Source of the DNA: a virus
IMG/VR virus record: IMGVR_UViG_3300035633_001162
Span: 1-29,908 of that record
Direction: 5' to 3' (one strand)
Length of the DNA stretch: 29,908 bases
The translations under genes were made by a program, and so were the position numbers. This document shows positions 1 to 7,562 of this stretch, in pieces (within the stretch, counting starts at the first letter, position 1; each line of letters starts with the position of its first letter). The notes under the pieces were generated by a model. That model was not told the DNA's origin and did no database searches. It was given only the letters and a program-made list of their open reading frames with translations.

Positions 1-1899
1 AGCTAATGCTACGTTTTCAAATGCTTCAAGTTGTTCTGTATTCAATTTAGCAATTGAATCAGCCATCTTAGCAAATCCCTCAGCAGCTAGGTTTATACCA
101 GCACCAACACCAGCAGCAGCGAGACCTGCTCCTGCTCCAGCACCTAGTGCTTTAAGCCCACCACCAGCACCAGCTTTTAAACCACCAGCAGCACCACCTT
201 TACCACCTCCCATACCACCAATTTTAGGTAGAATGCTTTTAGCCATAGATATACCCTTGGTAACAAGTAGAGCAGCACCACCAAGTGCAACTGCACCTGC
301 AACTAAATTACCGCCAGTCTCTCCGAAAGATGGGATCATTTTTGTTAATGATTTAGCAGCATCTAGTACTGTTTCAATAACTGGACGAATAAATTGTAGA
401 ACAGCATTAATTCCATCTAAAAGAGGTAGTAGTGTCGCCTTAAATTCATTCATGGTATTTTGAAAGACCTTATCGAATGTTTGTGCATCTTTTGCACGAT
501 CTTCTAGTGATTTAGCTTGAGTTTCAAGTGCACGAGCTTCGGTAAGTGTAACTTTACCAATATCTTTTTGAACACCGTTTACGGTAACCATAAATCGACC
601 AGTTTCAGAGTTAAACTCAGCCATACCTTCTATAGCTTCACGTTGTTTTTCACTAAATCCAGAGCCAAGCATCTGTTGTTGAATACGTTGATTTTCAGCA
701 GTTGCTTCAGCCATTTGAAACATTTGCTCTGTAGTCATATTAAGTGCTTTAGCAGCCCCCTCAAGTCTATCACGGTCTGCTGGTGACATAAATTTTTCAA
801 ATGTACCATCAGCATTTTTTCTAAATGTGACAATACCTTTAGTCATTTCTTGAACTTTTTTAGAAAATTTAGCAGGGTCATTTCTAGATAAGAAAAGAAG
901 TTCAAATGGGTCTGATTTCGCAAAATTTCCACCCATCACTTGAAGGTTTGCCGCAAGCTCTACGGCCTTATCTAGTGTACGTGCATGTTCGGCTGAATCA
1001 ATCATCGCACCCATGTCAATACGAAACTTTTCAGCGTGTGTTGCCATCTCAGCAAAACCTTTAACACCTTGCTGAAAAGTAAATGTCTGAAGTTTTTTGA
1101 AATTACTTGAAACACTACGTAAAACCTTAGTTGCGTTGACACCCATTCGTTCACTTGTCTCTACCACACCAGCAACATATTCATTTGTTCTTGCAGCATC
1201 AATTCCCATTTTCTCGAATTCACCAGCTAGACGTGCTGCCCCGTCAACACCAAGACCAGTACCTTTTGCAATTTCAGTAATATTTATAAGCGCATCTGCT
1301 GTCATAGCACGAGCACGACCAGTCTCATTTGCAAAAACACTAGTAACTACACTTAAATCTTGTACAGACGCACCTAGACGAGCAGCAGCAGTAGATGCCT
1401 CATAAATATTTTGTCGAAAAGTGTTCGATTTTTCTCCAGCAAATCCAAGTTCCAATGCAGTACTTTTGATCGCCTCATCAGAATCCATTAAAAATTTAAA
1501 AATTCCAGAGTTTGCAATTTTACCATAAAGATTGGATGCTGCTTCGAGCATACTCACACGTTTTTTTTCTAATTGAACAGCCTTTTCTTGACGTTTGTTG
1601 ATTCTACCAAGCTCACTATATTCTTTCTTAAGATCACTTAAAGCTTTTTTACTGAGTTGATCTGATTTTTTGTCAAGCTCATGCATAGCTTCTTTCATTA
1701 GTGACATTTTTTCACTAATCAATCTTTTTTCAGCTTCAATTTTAAGTTGCTTTTGGTTTGTACGTAGTTGACCACTAATACTTTGCTCCATCTCTAGGTC
1801 AAGAGCAGCAGATCGTTCTTTTTCTCTTACAAGATTTTCGTATGTTTGAAGTATTTTCTGTGCATCATCAGCACTTCCGAAATTTCTTTCGTCAGCCAT
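1..1899 (-). CDS. Tail tape measure protein (3' end lies outside the window)
   Basis: This reading frame is open from an ATG at 1899 to the left edge (633 codons, no stop), so the C-terminal part is missing. It sets tail length and is probably ejected with the DNA. Residues about 1-115 are charged and look coiled-coil (runs of K/E/Q/L). The middle is helical with many A, T, G and M. Residues about 525-620 are a very Gly/Ala-rich hydrophobic stretch (GGMGGGKGGAAGG, then AGAGAGLAAAGVGAG), typical of membrane-interacting segments in tape measure proteins. It follows the gp26-like/chaperone pair on the same strand, the usual order (chaperone, then tape measure). A GTATTTATA motif lies 16 nt before the ATG. 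The family call rests on composition, length and position; no catalytic motif exists to check. Confidence 0.85.
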   Translation of the reverse strand, partial: MADERNFGSADDAQKILQTYENLVREKERSAALDLEMEQSISGQLRTNQKQLKIEAEKRLISEKMSLMKEAMHELDKKSDQLSKKALSDLKKEYSELGRINKRQEKAVQLEKKRVSMLEAASNLYGKIANSGIFKFLMDSDEAIKSTALELGFAGEKSNTFRQNIYEASTAAARLGASVQDLSVVTSVFANETGRARAMTADALINITEIAKGTGLGVDGAARLAGEFEKMGIDAARTNEYVAGVVETSERMGVNATKVLRSVSSNFKKLQTFTFQQGVKGFAEMATHAEKFRIDMGAMIDSAEHARTLDKAVELAANLQVMGGNFAKSDPFELLFLSRNDPAKFSKKVQEMTKGIVTFRKNADGTFEKFMSPADRDRLEGAAKALNMTTEQMFQMAEATAENQRIQQQMLGSGFSEKQREAIEGMAEFNSETGRFMVTVNGVQKDIGKVTLTEARALETQAKSLEDRAKDAQTFDKVFQNTMNEFKATLLPLLDGINAVLQFIRPVIETVLDAAKSLTKMIPSFGETGGNLVAGAVALGGAALLVTKGISMAKSILPKIGGMGGGKGGAAGGLKAGAGGGLKALGAGAGAGLAAAGVGAGINLAAEGFAKMADSIAKLNTEQLEAFENVALA

Positions 1900-1915
1900 G
1901 GTAAACTAGTTTAGG

Positions 1916-1924
1916 TATAAATAC
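1916..1924 (-). promoter_or_regulatory. Late-promoter-like motif GTATTTATA, tape measure gene
   Basis: On the minus strand GTATTTATA ends 16 nt before the tape measure ATG. It is one of ten coding-strand copies in the window, all before late-type genes. It lies in the 36-nt gap after the upstream small frame, so it could add late transcription of the tape measure gene alone. Confidence 0.55.
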
Positions 1925-1935
1925 TTGGGGAATGA

Positions 1936-2133
1936 TTATCGTCTTTTTCGAGTTGGGATACGACCTGCTGATTGTGACTTTCTGCTCATTTTCTCTTGTT
2001 CCGCTTTATGAGCATCTGCTTCTTCTTTAAGAAGATTTAGGTAATATCTACGTTTGTAGACAGGGATGTCTTCAATATATTCAGCATTAAAATGGCCATG
2101 TTTCGTCAAAAGGTAAGTCTCCTGCATGACCAT
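1936..2133 (-). CDS. C-terminal extension of tail assembly chaperone, probably made by -1 frameshift
   Basis: This is a 65-codon frame if begun at its first ATG, but it stays open without a stop upstream to the CCC at 2163-2161, inside the end of the gp26-like gene. Reading from there adds PKSLSGEVKK before the first Met. The encoded segment is basic at the end (KSQSAGRIPTRKRR). It has the motif EDIPVYKRRYYLNLLKEEAD, resembling the short 'minimal' chaperone frames that precede tape measure genes in other tailed phages. No clear ribosome binding site precedes the internal ATG. I therefore favour translation as a fusion with the upstream protein: 348 residues in frame 0 plus 75 in the shifted frame, 423 aa in total. 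An independent 65-aa protein, or a sequencing slip in the T9 run, are the alternatives. Confidence 0.7.
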   Translation of the reverse strand: MVMQETYLLTKHGHFNAEYIEDIPVYKRRYYLNLLKEEADAHKAEQEKMSRKSQSAGRIPTRKRR

Positions 2134-2172
2134 TTTCTTTACTTCACCGCTCAGAGACTTGGGAAAAAAAAA
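2115..2172 (-). promoter_or_regulatory. Programmed -1 ribosomal frameshift signal: slippery run plus stem-loop
   Basis: On the minus strand the sequence reads GTC GAT TTT TTT TTC CCA AGT CTC TGA. The T TTT TTC heptamer (2169-2163) lies in a run of nine T then three C, and is followed four codons later by the frame-0 stop. A shift of -1 at TTC continues as CCC AAG TCT into the 65-codon frame, with no stop. Two bases after the heptamer, AAGTCTC (2160-2154) is the exact complement of GAGACTT (2121-2115). Two further pairs beyond a bulged G give a 7+2 bp stem with a loop of about 28 nt. A slippery heptamer plus 3' structure just upstream of the tape measure gene is the classical layout of tail chaperone frameshifting. 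Confidence 0.7.
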
Positions 2173-3206
2173 TCGACACCAACAACTAATCTTGCATCAA
2201 ATTCATACCCATCTTTAGCTTTGAATCTGTAAGTCATGTCCACATCAGGTGATACTGCAATAATTTTGCTTTTGATGGTAATCGCATCACGTACAGGCAT
2301 TGCATCCACAAAACGTGAAATGTAATCACGATCTCTATTTCCTTCTATCTCAGTAATATGAGCCTTAAGCTTGAGTGTGGAATATTCATTATATTCCATT
2401 CCATATGCTTCTTGTGTTGCTTTGGCTCTTGCTTGTATAGTATCTTGCTCACCAGCAGTAAGTAGACGGAATTTAATGCGTTTTTTACGCATCGGAACAT
2501 CTACGGTAAACTCACCCATTTCATCTGGAAGCTCTTCAACCTCTTTGTAATTGAGTTTAGTTAAATCGCAAGTATTCTTGATTTTAGCACCAGTTCTAGG
2601 ATCAGCAACATTTACCTCATAATCAGCACCGTAAGATGATGCTCTTAGAAATAGAATGATTGCATTCTTATCTCCTTCAAGAAGATCGGCAGGATTTACA
2701 TTAGGAGTTTTTATCTTTCTCTTAAGGATCACATCCAACACTGTACCTGATTCGATCAATGATGGTGTTGTTAAAATATCTTCATCTTTTGAAGTAAGAT
2801 ATTCCACTTTCACTTCACTTAAACCATCCCTATAAAACATCCCTTTTGATGGAAGTTTTACGATCTCATAAACAATTGAAAGATCAGGATCGGTTTCTGT
2901 TGTGGCCTGTTGATATAAGGATTCCATATTCGATTTTGGTGGTTGTGGAGCGGAATGGGATTGTATCGGTGCACCATAGTTTTGTGGTGGTTGATACGTT
3001 TCTTTTGGCATTTGCTGACCCACAGATTCAGATTGGAGGGCTTGAATGGTTCTTTTTTCGGCCTCATCTAAATCAACACCACCGTCAACAGTTGCGTTTG
3101 GATTGGGTGTGTATGATGGTGTATAAGATTCAGGGTTATTTGGGTTTTGACCTTTAGCCTTATAAAAGTTTTCAAAATGCTTTCTTACTTCTTCTGGATT
3201 GTCCAT
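2151..3206 (-). CDS. gp26-like baseplate/tail assembly chaperone protein (frame-0 product)
   Basis: 351 aa. Residues about 1-100 are polar and disordered (many P, N, Q, S), with a charged start (NPEEVRKHFENFYKAKG). Residues about 108-345 carry the conserved part: EIVKLPSKGMFYRDG, then VKVEYLTSKDEDILTTP, LIESGTVLDVILKR, LEGDKNAIILFLRASSYG and FRLLTAGEQD. This pattern is known from the T4 gp26 baseplate family of T4-like phages. T4 gp26 is about 200 aa, so the N-terminal 100 residues are extra. The frame ends in DFFFPSL after a T9-C3 run, where a -1 shift would append 75 residues from the next frame. Together they would be the short and long forms of a tail assembly chaperone for the tape measure protein. 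The family assignment is from motif memory; the chaperone role is inferred from the frameshift and position. Confidence 0.7.
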   Translation of the reverse strand: MDNPEEVRKHFENFYKAKGQNPNNPESYTPSYTPNPNATVDGGVDLDEAEKRTIQALQSESVGQQMPKETYQPPQNYGAPIQSHSAPQPPKSNMESLYQQATTETDPDLSIVYEIVKLPSKGMFYRDGLSEVKVEYLTSKDEDILTTPSLIESGTVLDVILKRKIKTPNVNPADLLEGDKNAIILFLRASSYGADYEVNVADPRTGAKIKNTCDLTKLNYKEVEELPDEMGEFTVDVPMRKKRIKFRLLTAGEQDTIQARAKATQEAYGMEYNEYSTLKLKAHITEIEGNRDRDYISRFVDAMPVRDAITIKSKIIAVSPDVDMTYRFKAKDGYEFDARLVVGVDFFFPSL

Positions 3207-3246
3207 TTTTTTATATAAAAAATTATAATAATTTATGTTTTGTATT

Positions 3247-3255
3247 GATAAATAC
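3247..3255 (-). promoter_or_regulatory. Late-promoter-like motif GTATTTATC, gp26-like gene
   Basis: The minus strand reads GTATTTATC, ending 40 nt before the gp26-like ATG. It differs from the consensus only in the last base. It lies in the 127-nt divergent gap between this gene and phoH; the phoH side shows no copy of the motif on its own strand. Confidence 0.5.
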
Positions 3256-3333
3256 GGCGAATCAAAAAAATTTTAAATAAAAAAATCAAGATTTTTATCT
3301 AGAAATCGTATAATCTATTAGACGACACGATAG

Positions 3334-4116
3334 ATGCCGAAAAAAAACAAAACAAACACTTCTCTAGGATTCACTAAGAAAGGGGTGAAAGATGAGAAGA
3401 AAGAAATTATAAAGTCAATAATTACAAGGGACGTAAAAGTAGTTGGGAAGAATGAGAGTCAGAAAGAACTGATCAGATCATTTAAAGACAATGAAATTAC
3501 GATATGCACGGGTAAGGCTGGTTCAGGTAAAACATACCTTGCACTAGCCTATGCCCTTGATTTGTTGAGAAAGACTTCAAATTATTATCAGAAAATTTAT
3601 CTCATCAAATCGGTAACCACTCTGAAGGGTGAAGAGGTGGGTTACTTAAAGGGTAATCTTGAAGAAAAAATTAAGCCTTTCATGTGGAGTTTTACCATCA
3701 ACATGGAAAAAATGCATGAATCTCATGTAGTGGATCAGCTTCTTGAGGCTAAAGTTATTGAACCACTACCGCTTGCATTTGCACGTGGTGCTAGTTTAGA
3801 TAACTGCATCATTATAGCAGATGAAATGCAAAACATTAGTCTTGATAATTCTAGAACACTTTTAACAAGAATTGGTGAAAATAGTAAAATGATTCTTTTA
3901 GGTGATTCTAATCAAATTGACTTGAAAAATAAAAAAGAATCATCACTAGACACTCTCCTACAAATATTTGATGGGGTTGAAGGTATTGGAACCATCCGAA
4001 TGAGTGATGAAGATAAAAATGTCCGTAATCCAATTATTGATGTAATAGAAAGTAAATATGAGGAATACGAAAAATCTAAAATGCAAATAAGCAATGGAAG
4101 ACCAAAAGCAGCATAG
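3334..4116 (+). CDS. phoH: PhoH-like P-loop ATPase
   Basis: 260 aa, a PhoH-domain NTPase, common in T4-like phages. Its role in phage is not settled (RNA metabolism or phosphate stress have been proposed). Residues about 1-45 are a basic leader. The Walker A motif GKAGSGKT is at about 61-68, and Walker B is IIIADEMQN at about 155-163, with the DEMQN form typical of PhoH. SVTTLKGEEVGYLKGNLEEK matches the family's P(V)..GE..GFLPG..EEK segment. LLGDSNQID is the family's sensor-like motif near 192. It is the first gene of a tightly overlapping plus-strand operon (next gene overlaps by 23 nt). It lacks the GTATTTATA motif, which suggests early or middle expression. Confidence 0.9.
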   Translation: MPKKNKTNTSLGFTKKGVKDEKKEIIKSIITRDVKVVGKNESQKELIRSFKDNEITICTGKAGSGKTYLALAYALDLLRKTSNYYQKIYLIKSVTTLKGEEVGYLKGNLEEKIKPFMWSFTINMEKMHESHVVDQLLEAKVIEPLPLAFARGASLDNCIIIADEMQNISLDNSRTLLTRIGENSKMILLGDSNQIDLKNKKESSLDTLLQIFDGVEGIGTIRMSDEDKNVRNPIIDVIESKYEEYEKSKMQISNGRPKAA

Positions 4117-4408
4117 GCACGTTTACGTGATTTATATCGGAATCGGCAATGCCACCAATGAAGAGGAAATTGAGAAGGTTATCATGAAAGCATATGAGGC
4201 CACAAAAAATGTGATTACCACTCAAATGGGTGAGGTTATCTACTTACCAACCAGAGATGTTAGTTCTCGAATTGAATGTATTAATCCGCAGTATATCACC
4301 AGAGATGATCTTTTAAAGAAACATGATATACTGATGAGTGAACTTCATGAACACCTCGATCCAATTAATAAAGAACTTATTGAAAAGAATACCATAAATG
4401 AGCAGTAG
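4094..4408 (+). CDS. Hypothetical phage protein, 104 aa
   Basis: I do not recognise a family. The protein begins with a polar segment (MEDQKQHRH), then a hydrophobic beta-like strand (VYVIYIGIGN), an acidic helix (NEEEIEKVIMKAYEATKN) and a second strand (EVIYLPTRD), so it may be a small alpha/beta domain. The C-terminus is helical and charged. It overlaps the end of phoH by 23 nt and the next gene by 11 nt, so all three are probably translated from one message. The reading frame is clearly coding from its fit into the operon, but no function can be given. Confidence 0.65.
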   Translation: MEDQKQHRHVYVIYIGIGNATNEEEIEKVIMKAYEATKNVITTQMGEVIYLPTRDVSSRIECINPQYITRDDLLKKHDILMSELHEHLDPINKELIEKNTINEQ

Positions 4409-4784
4409 TAGCGAAGAATACGAAAGAATTCAAAAAGAAATTGAGGAAAAGCTAGAAGCTAATCCTTCATTAAAAGATGAAATTGAAGCCTATGTTGATA
4501 GAATTGAGGAGATTCTAGGATATAGTGTTGATCTACATGTTGTATACCTTGAAGGGGTTAGTGATTACATAGAAACACTAAATGAGTATGATGATATTGA
4601 AATATCAAAAGCAATGACACTTAGGCAATTCATTGATTTCTTGGATGAAGAAGATGAAAATCTTGAAGTGAACATAGACCCAATCTACTTAAAAAAAGGT
4701 ATCAACTCAATAAATAACATTTTACTTACTACGGTCGGTGACAAATTGATCATAGTACCCAAAATAAATGAAAAGGATGAGTAA
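4398..4784 (+). CDS. Hypothetical acidic phage protein, 128 aa
   Basis: Very acidic (many E and D), mostly helical in appearance: residues 1-40 are amphipathic (EYERIQKEIEEKLEANPSLK), the middle carries DDIEISKAMTLRQFIDFLDE, and the C-terminus has strand-like INNILLTTVGDKLIIVPK. No family recognised. It overlaps its neighbours by 11 and 17 nt within the PhoH operon. The acidity and small size would fit a DNA-mimic or accessory protein, but that is only a guess. Confidence 0.65.
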   Translation: MSSSSEEYERIQKEIEEKLEANPSLKDEIEAYVDRIEEILGYSVDLHVVYLEGVSDYIETLNEYDDIEISKAMTLRQFIDFLDEEDENLEVNIDPIYLKKGINSINNILLTTVGDKLIIVPKINEKDE

Positions 4785-5547
4785 AAAAACAATAGCAATC
4801 GACATAAACGAAGTCATTCGTGCATTATGGATGCAATTTGACCGTTATTATGTAGAAGAGTTTGGTGAGGAAGGTACTCCTGAAGAAGGGAAGGAATATG
4901 TGTATGATTTCTGGGAAAATTATGAATGGAAAGATACCGAAGAAACTATAAATTATCTTAATGAGGAATTACCTGATAATATAAATCCTCTCGACTATCA
5001 AATCGATAAAGAAACTGGTAAGGCTGCTGTAGACGGTATCGCTTTTTTACCTGAAAAAGAAAAGCTTACTGCTAGAGAAGTTTATAATCGTTTCATGTAT
5101 CAAGACTTTTGTTATGAAATATTTGGTTGTGCCCAAATGATGTATAAAAATAATGATCTTGATCTTCAAAAATTCTTTCTAAAGTATAATGACCAATTTG
5201 AGATCATTCTCTTTTCAAAAGAAAATTATTTTTCAATCCCATCTACATTGTTCTTTCTCTCAAAGTTCAAACCAAGAATTCAAAAGTACTTTTTTGTAGA
5301 TGAGGAAACTGAAATATGGGAACACAGTGATATTGTAATCACCACTAGCCCTAATCTTATTTCAAATAAACCAGTAGATAAAACTGTAATAAAAATCGAA
5401 CGACCATACAACACACATGTTAAGGGTGATTACGAAAAAATTCAAATCAAAGAATTAATCCCTAAGATGGATGATGATGGTAATGAAATAAATAACGATG
5501 AATTCGATCAATTGATCGGATATGAAAAAACTGAAGAAAATGGCTGA
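4768..5547 (+). CDS. Putative HAD-like phosphatase/nucleotidase-fold protein
   Basis: 259 aa from the first ATG; a second ATG at 4777 (MSKKTIAIDINEV) gives a more typical HAD start and a shorter overlap with the previous gene. The N-terminal strand TIAIDINEV looks like HAD motif I (DxD), with Asn in place of the second Asp. Residues about 145-225 contain FEIILFSKEN (a motif II-like strand ending in Ser), then SDIVITTSPNLISNKP and KTVIKIERPYNTH, resembling the motif III Lys and the C-terminal part of 5'(3')-deoxyribonucleotidase-type phage proteins. The middle has an acidic helical cap-like insert. If active, it would act on nucleotides or sugar phosphates, fitting the adjacent glycosyltransferases. 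The assignment is tentative, based on pattern only. Confidence 0.45.
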   Translation: MKRMSKKTIAIDINEVIRALWMQFDRYYVEEFGEEGTPEEGKEYVYDFWENYEWKDTEETINYLNEELPDNINPLDYQIDKETGKAAVDGIAFLPEKEKLTAREVYNRFMYQDFCYEIFGCAQMMYKNNDLDLQKFFLKYNDQFEIILFSKENYFSIPSTLFFLSKFKPRIQKYFFVDEETEIWEHSDIVITTSPNLISNKPVDKTVIKIERPYNTHVKGDYEKIQIKELIPKMDDDGNEINNDEFDQLIGYEKTEENG

Positions 5548-6709
5548 AGAAAATAGAGAACAACAATTACAAGTTGCTGAAAAAGAGCAAATTGATAAAG
5601 TAAGAGAATCATTATTGAGGATTTCAAATAAGAAATCGAAATTCTTGTTTTTCGTACCGTCTGCACCAAATCCATCAGCATCAGTGTACGAGATTTATTA
5701 TCATGCATATGTGGTAAATCAGATGGGTTTTGAAGTACGAATGTTGACCGATAGTGTTGATTATGAAATACCTGATTGGATTGAAGAGGAGCTTACCCAA
5801 ATGACCCATGAACCAATGGAGAGTGCTAGACTTTCAGTCGCACCAGAGGATGTTATGGTAATTCCTGAAATTTTCTCTAATGTAATGGAGCAAACAAAAA
5901 ACACTCCATGTATTAGAGTAGCATTCCTTCAATCAATCGACTACATGGTTAATGGGTTGGTACCTGCCACTGATTGGTCGTCATTTGGAATTAAACACGT
6001 TATTACCACATCACAAAATATGAAAGATTTTGTGGATGAGTTTTACGGTAAAAAATTCGATATCCATGTCTATAACGTTGGTATTCCTAAATACTTCTAT
6101 GATGATGGAAGTCCGAAACGTCCTGTTATTAGTGTCATTGGTAGAAACCCAAATGAGATATCTAAGATTATTAAACTATTCTATGCAAGATACCCTCAGT
6201 ATGGTTGGGTGAGTTTTGATTCTATGATCACTGAATCCAAACCACCAAGAGCACTTAGAAGAAAGGAATTTGCGGAAAGACTAAGAAAGAATTTTGCTTC
6301 AGTTTGGGTGGATAGAATTGCATCTTTTGGAACATTCCCTCTAGAGGCAATGGCATCAGGTTCGATTCCAGTGGGTATTGTACCAGACCTAGCACCAGAA
6401 TATTTACTTGAAACCGATAAGGAGGGTAACGAGCAATACGTTGAAAACTCTGGTGTGTGGACTAACGACATGTATGCACTACCACTACTAATTGGTGATA
6501 CTCTCACCTCATTTCTAGAGGATACGATTGGTGATGAGGTGTATGAGAAAATGCAATCAATCGCATCAAACTATTCTCAGGAAAAATCTAAAGAGCAGAT
6601 TGAAGGCATTTATGGGAATCTCCTTGATCAGCGAAAAAATTTATTTGTGAAAGCAGTAGAAGATTATGAAGCTGCACAGCCTAAAGAAGAAACTGTTGAG
6701 GCTGAATAA
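5522..6709 (+). CDS. Glycosyltransferase, GT-B fold (GT4-like)
   Basis: 395 aa from ATG 5522; a start at 5540 (MAEENREQ) would reduce the overlap with the previous gene from 26 to 8 nt. The N-terminal Rossmann part has FLFFVPSAPNPSASVYEIYYHAYVVNQMGFEV (residues about 41-72), a typical nucleotide-sugar transferase opening. The C-terminal domain has PVISVIGRNPNE, then VWVDRIASFGTFPLEAMASG and SIPVG, the E-x7-E-like donor-binding loop of GT-B enzymes. The acidic tail is low-complexity. Substrate cannot be read from sequence: candidates are modified DNA bases (as in T4), host surface sugar or virion protein. A second, GT-A type transferase follows 24 nt later. Confidence 0.75.
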   Translation: MKKLKKMAEENREQQLQVAEKEQIDKVRESLLRISNKKSKFLFFVPSAPNPSASVYEIYYHAYVVNQMGFEVRMLTDSVDYEIPDWIEEELTQMTHEPMESARLSVAPEDVMVIPEIFSNVMEQTKNTPCIRVAFLQSIDYMVNGLVPATDWSSFGIKHVITTSQNMKDFVDEFYGKKFDIHVYNVGIPKYFYDDGSPKRPVISVIGRNPNEISKIIKLFYARYPQYGWVSFDSMITESKPPRALRRKEFAERLRKNFASVWVDRIASFGTFPLEAMASGSIPVGIVPDLAPEYLLETDKEGNEQYVENSGVWTNDMYALPLLIGDTLTSFLEDTIGDEVYEKMQSIASNYSQEKSKEQIEGIYGNLLDQRKNLFVKAVEDYEAAQPKEETVEAE

Positions 6710-6733
6710 TCTTATATAAAAGAAATATGAAAA

Positions 6734-7540
6734 ATGAGTTTAACAGTAATTATACCAGTTCATGAAATCAATGATAGTGTAAAAGAATATCTATCAAATG
6801 CGATTAAAAGTGTAATCGAACAGAAATATTATGATGAAGTAAGGAAAGTGATGGTGGTGTTACCACCATCCATTGAAACCGATGTAAAGGAATTTGTGGA
6901 TGCTCTAAAAGAGGATACCATAGAACTAATCTATTGCATTAATGAAGGGGCGACTGATTTTCAGAGTCAAGTAAATAAGGGTGCAGAAAAGTGTGATACA
7001 CAATACTTTACTATTCTAGAATTTGATGATGAGATTTCACTTACGTTCTATAAAAATGCAGATAAACATATCACTTATTTCACTGACGTTGATTTATTCC
7101 TACCAATTATGGTTGAGGTTAATCAAAATAGTCAAGTTGAAAAAATGACCAACGAAACTGTATGGTCAAAATCTTTTGTGGGTGAGAATGGTGTTATGGG
7201 ATATCTAAACACCGATGCTTTAAACGCATATACCGATTTTAAAATTAGTGGTGCAATTTTTAAAACATCTGAATATGTTGGTTTAGGTGGGCTTAAAAAG
7301 AATATCAAGCTAACATTCCAATACGAATTTCTATTAAGAATGTTGAGTAATGGAATGAAAATTTATACCATTCCAAAAATCTCGTACAAACATCTTAATA
7401 TGAGAGATGGTGGTCTTTTCCATACATATGCTAACACTATGAATATGGAGGAAAGAAAGTTTTGGTTCGATGTAGCCAAAAGAGAAAGTAATTTCCCATC
7501 AGATAGAGAAATCGATACTTCATTATTGTCGGTAAAATAA
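6734..7540 (+). CDS. Glycosyltransferase family 2-like protein (GT-A fold)
   Basis: 268 aa. It begins with SLTVIIPVHEINDSVKEYL, the family 2 opening strand and loop, followed by YLSNAIKSVIEQKY (the usual 'ai.Svl.Q'). ATDFQSQVNKGAEKCDTQYFTILEFDDEI (about 75-102) matches the region leading to the acidic metal-binding motif; here it reads EFDDE rather than a plain DxD. Later motifs include GLGGLKKNIKLTFQYEFLLRML, like the acceptor-side ED region. It lies in the same operon as the GT-B enzyme and just before the sigma factor gene. Glycosylation target unknown. Confidence 0.65.
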   Translation: MSLTVIIPVHEINDSVKEYLSNAIKSVIEQKYYDEVRKVMVVLPPSIETDVKEFVDALKEDTIELIYCINEGATDFQSQVNKGAEKCDTQYFTILEFDDEISLTFYKNADKHITYFTDVDLFLPIMVEVNQNSQVEKMTNETVWSKSFVGENGVMGYLNTDALNAYTDFKISGAIFKTSEYVGLGGLKKNIKLTFQYEFLLRMLSNGMKIYTIPKISYKHLNMRDGGLFHTYANTMNMEERKFWFDVAKRESNFPSDREIDTSLLSVK

Positions 7541-7562
7541 TCTTAAAAGAACGAAATTATGA

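Noticed and set aside
60-240. Repeats of CACCAGCAGCAG type resembling a short tandem array
   Set aside because: They encode the Ala/Gly-rich stretch of the tape measure protein; the unit length varies and there are no spacers, so not a CRISPR or satellite.
1280-1290. TATTTATA-like sequence in the tape measure gene
   Set aside because: Lacks the conserved leading G and lies inside coding sequence on the non-coding strand.
2846-3157. Plus-strand open frame opposite the gp26-like N-terminus
   Set aside because: Shadow of the real minus-strand gene; composition and lack of start context argue against coding.
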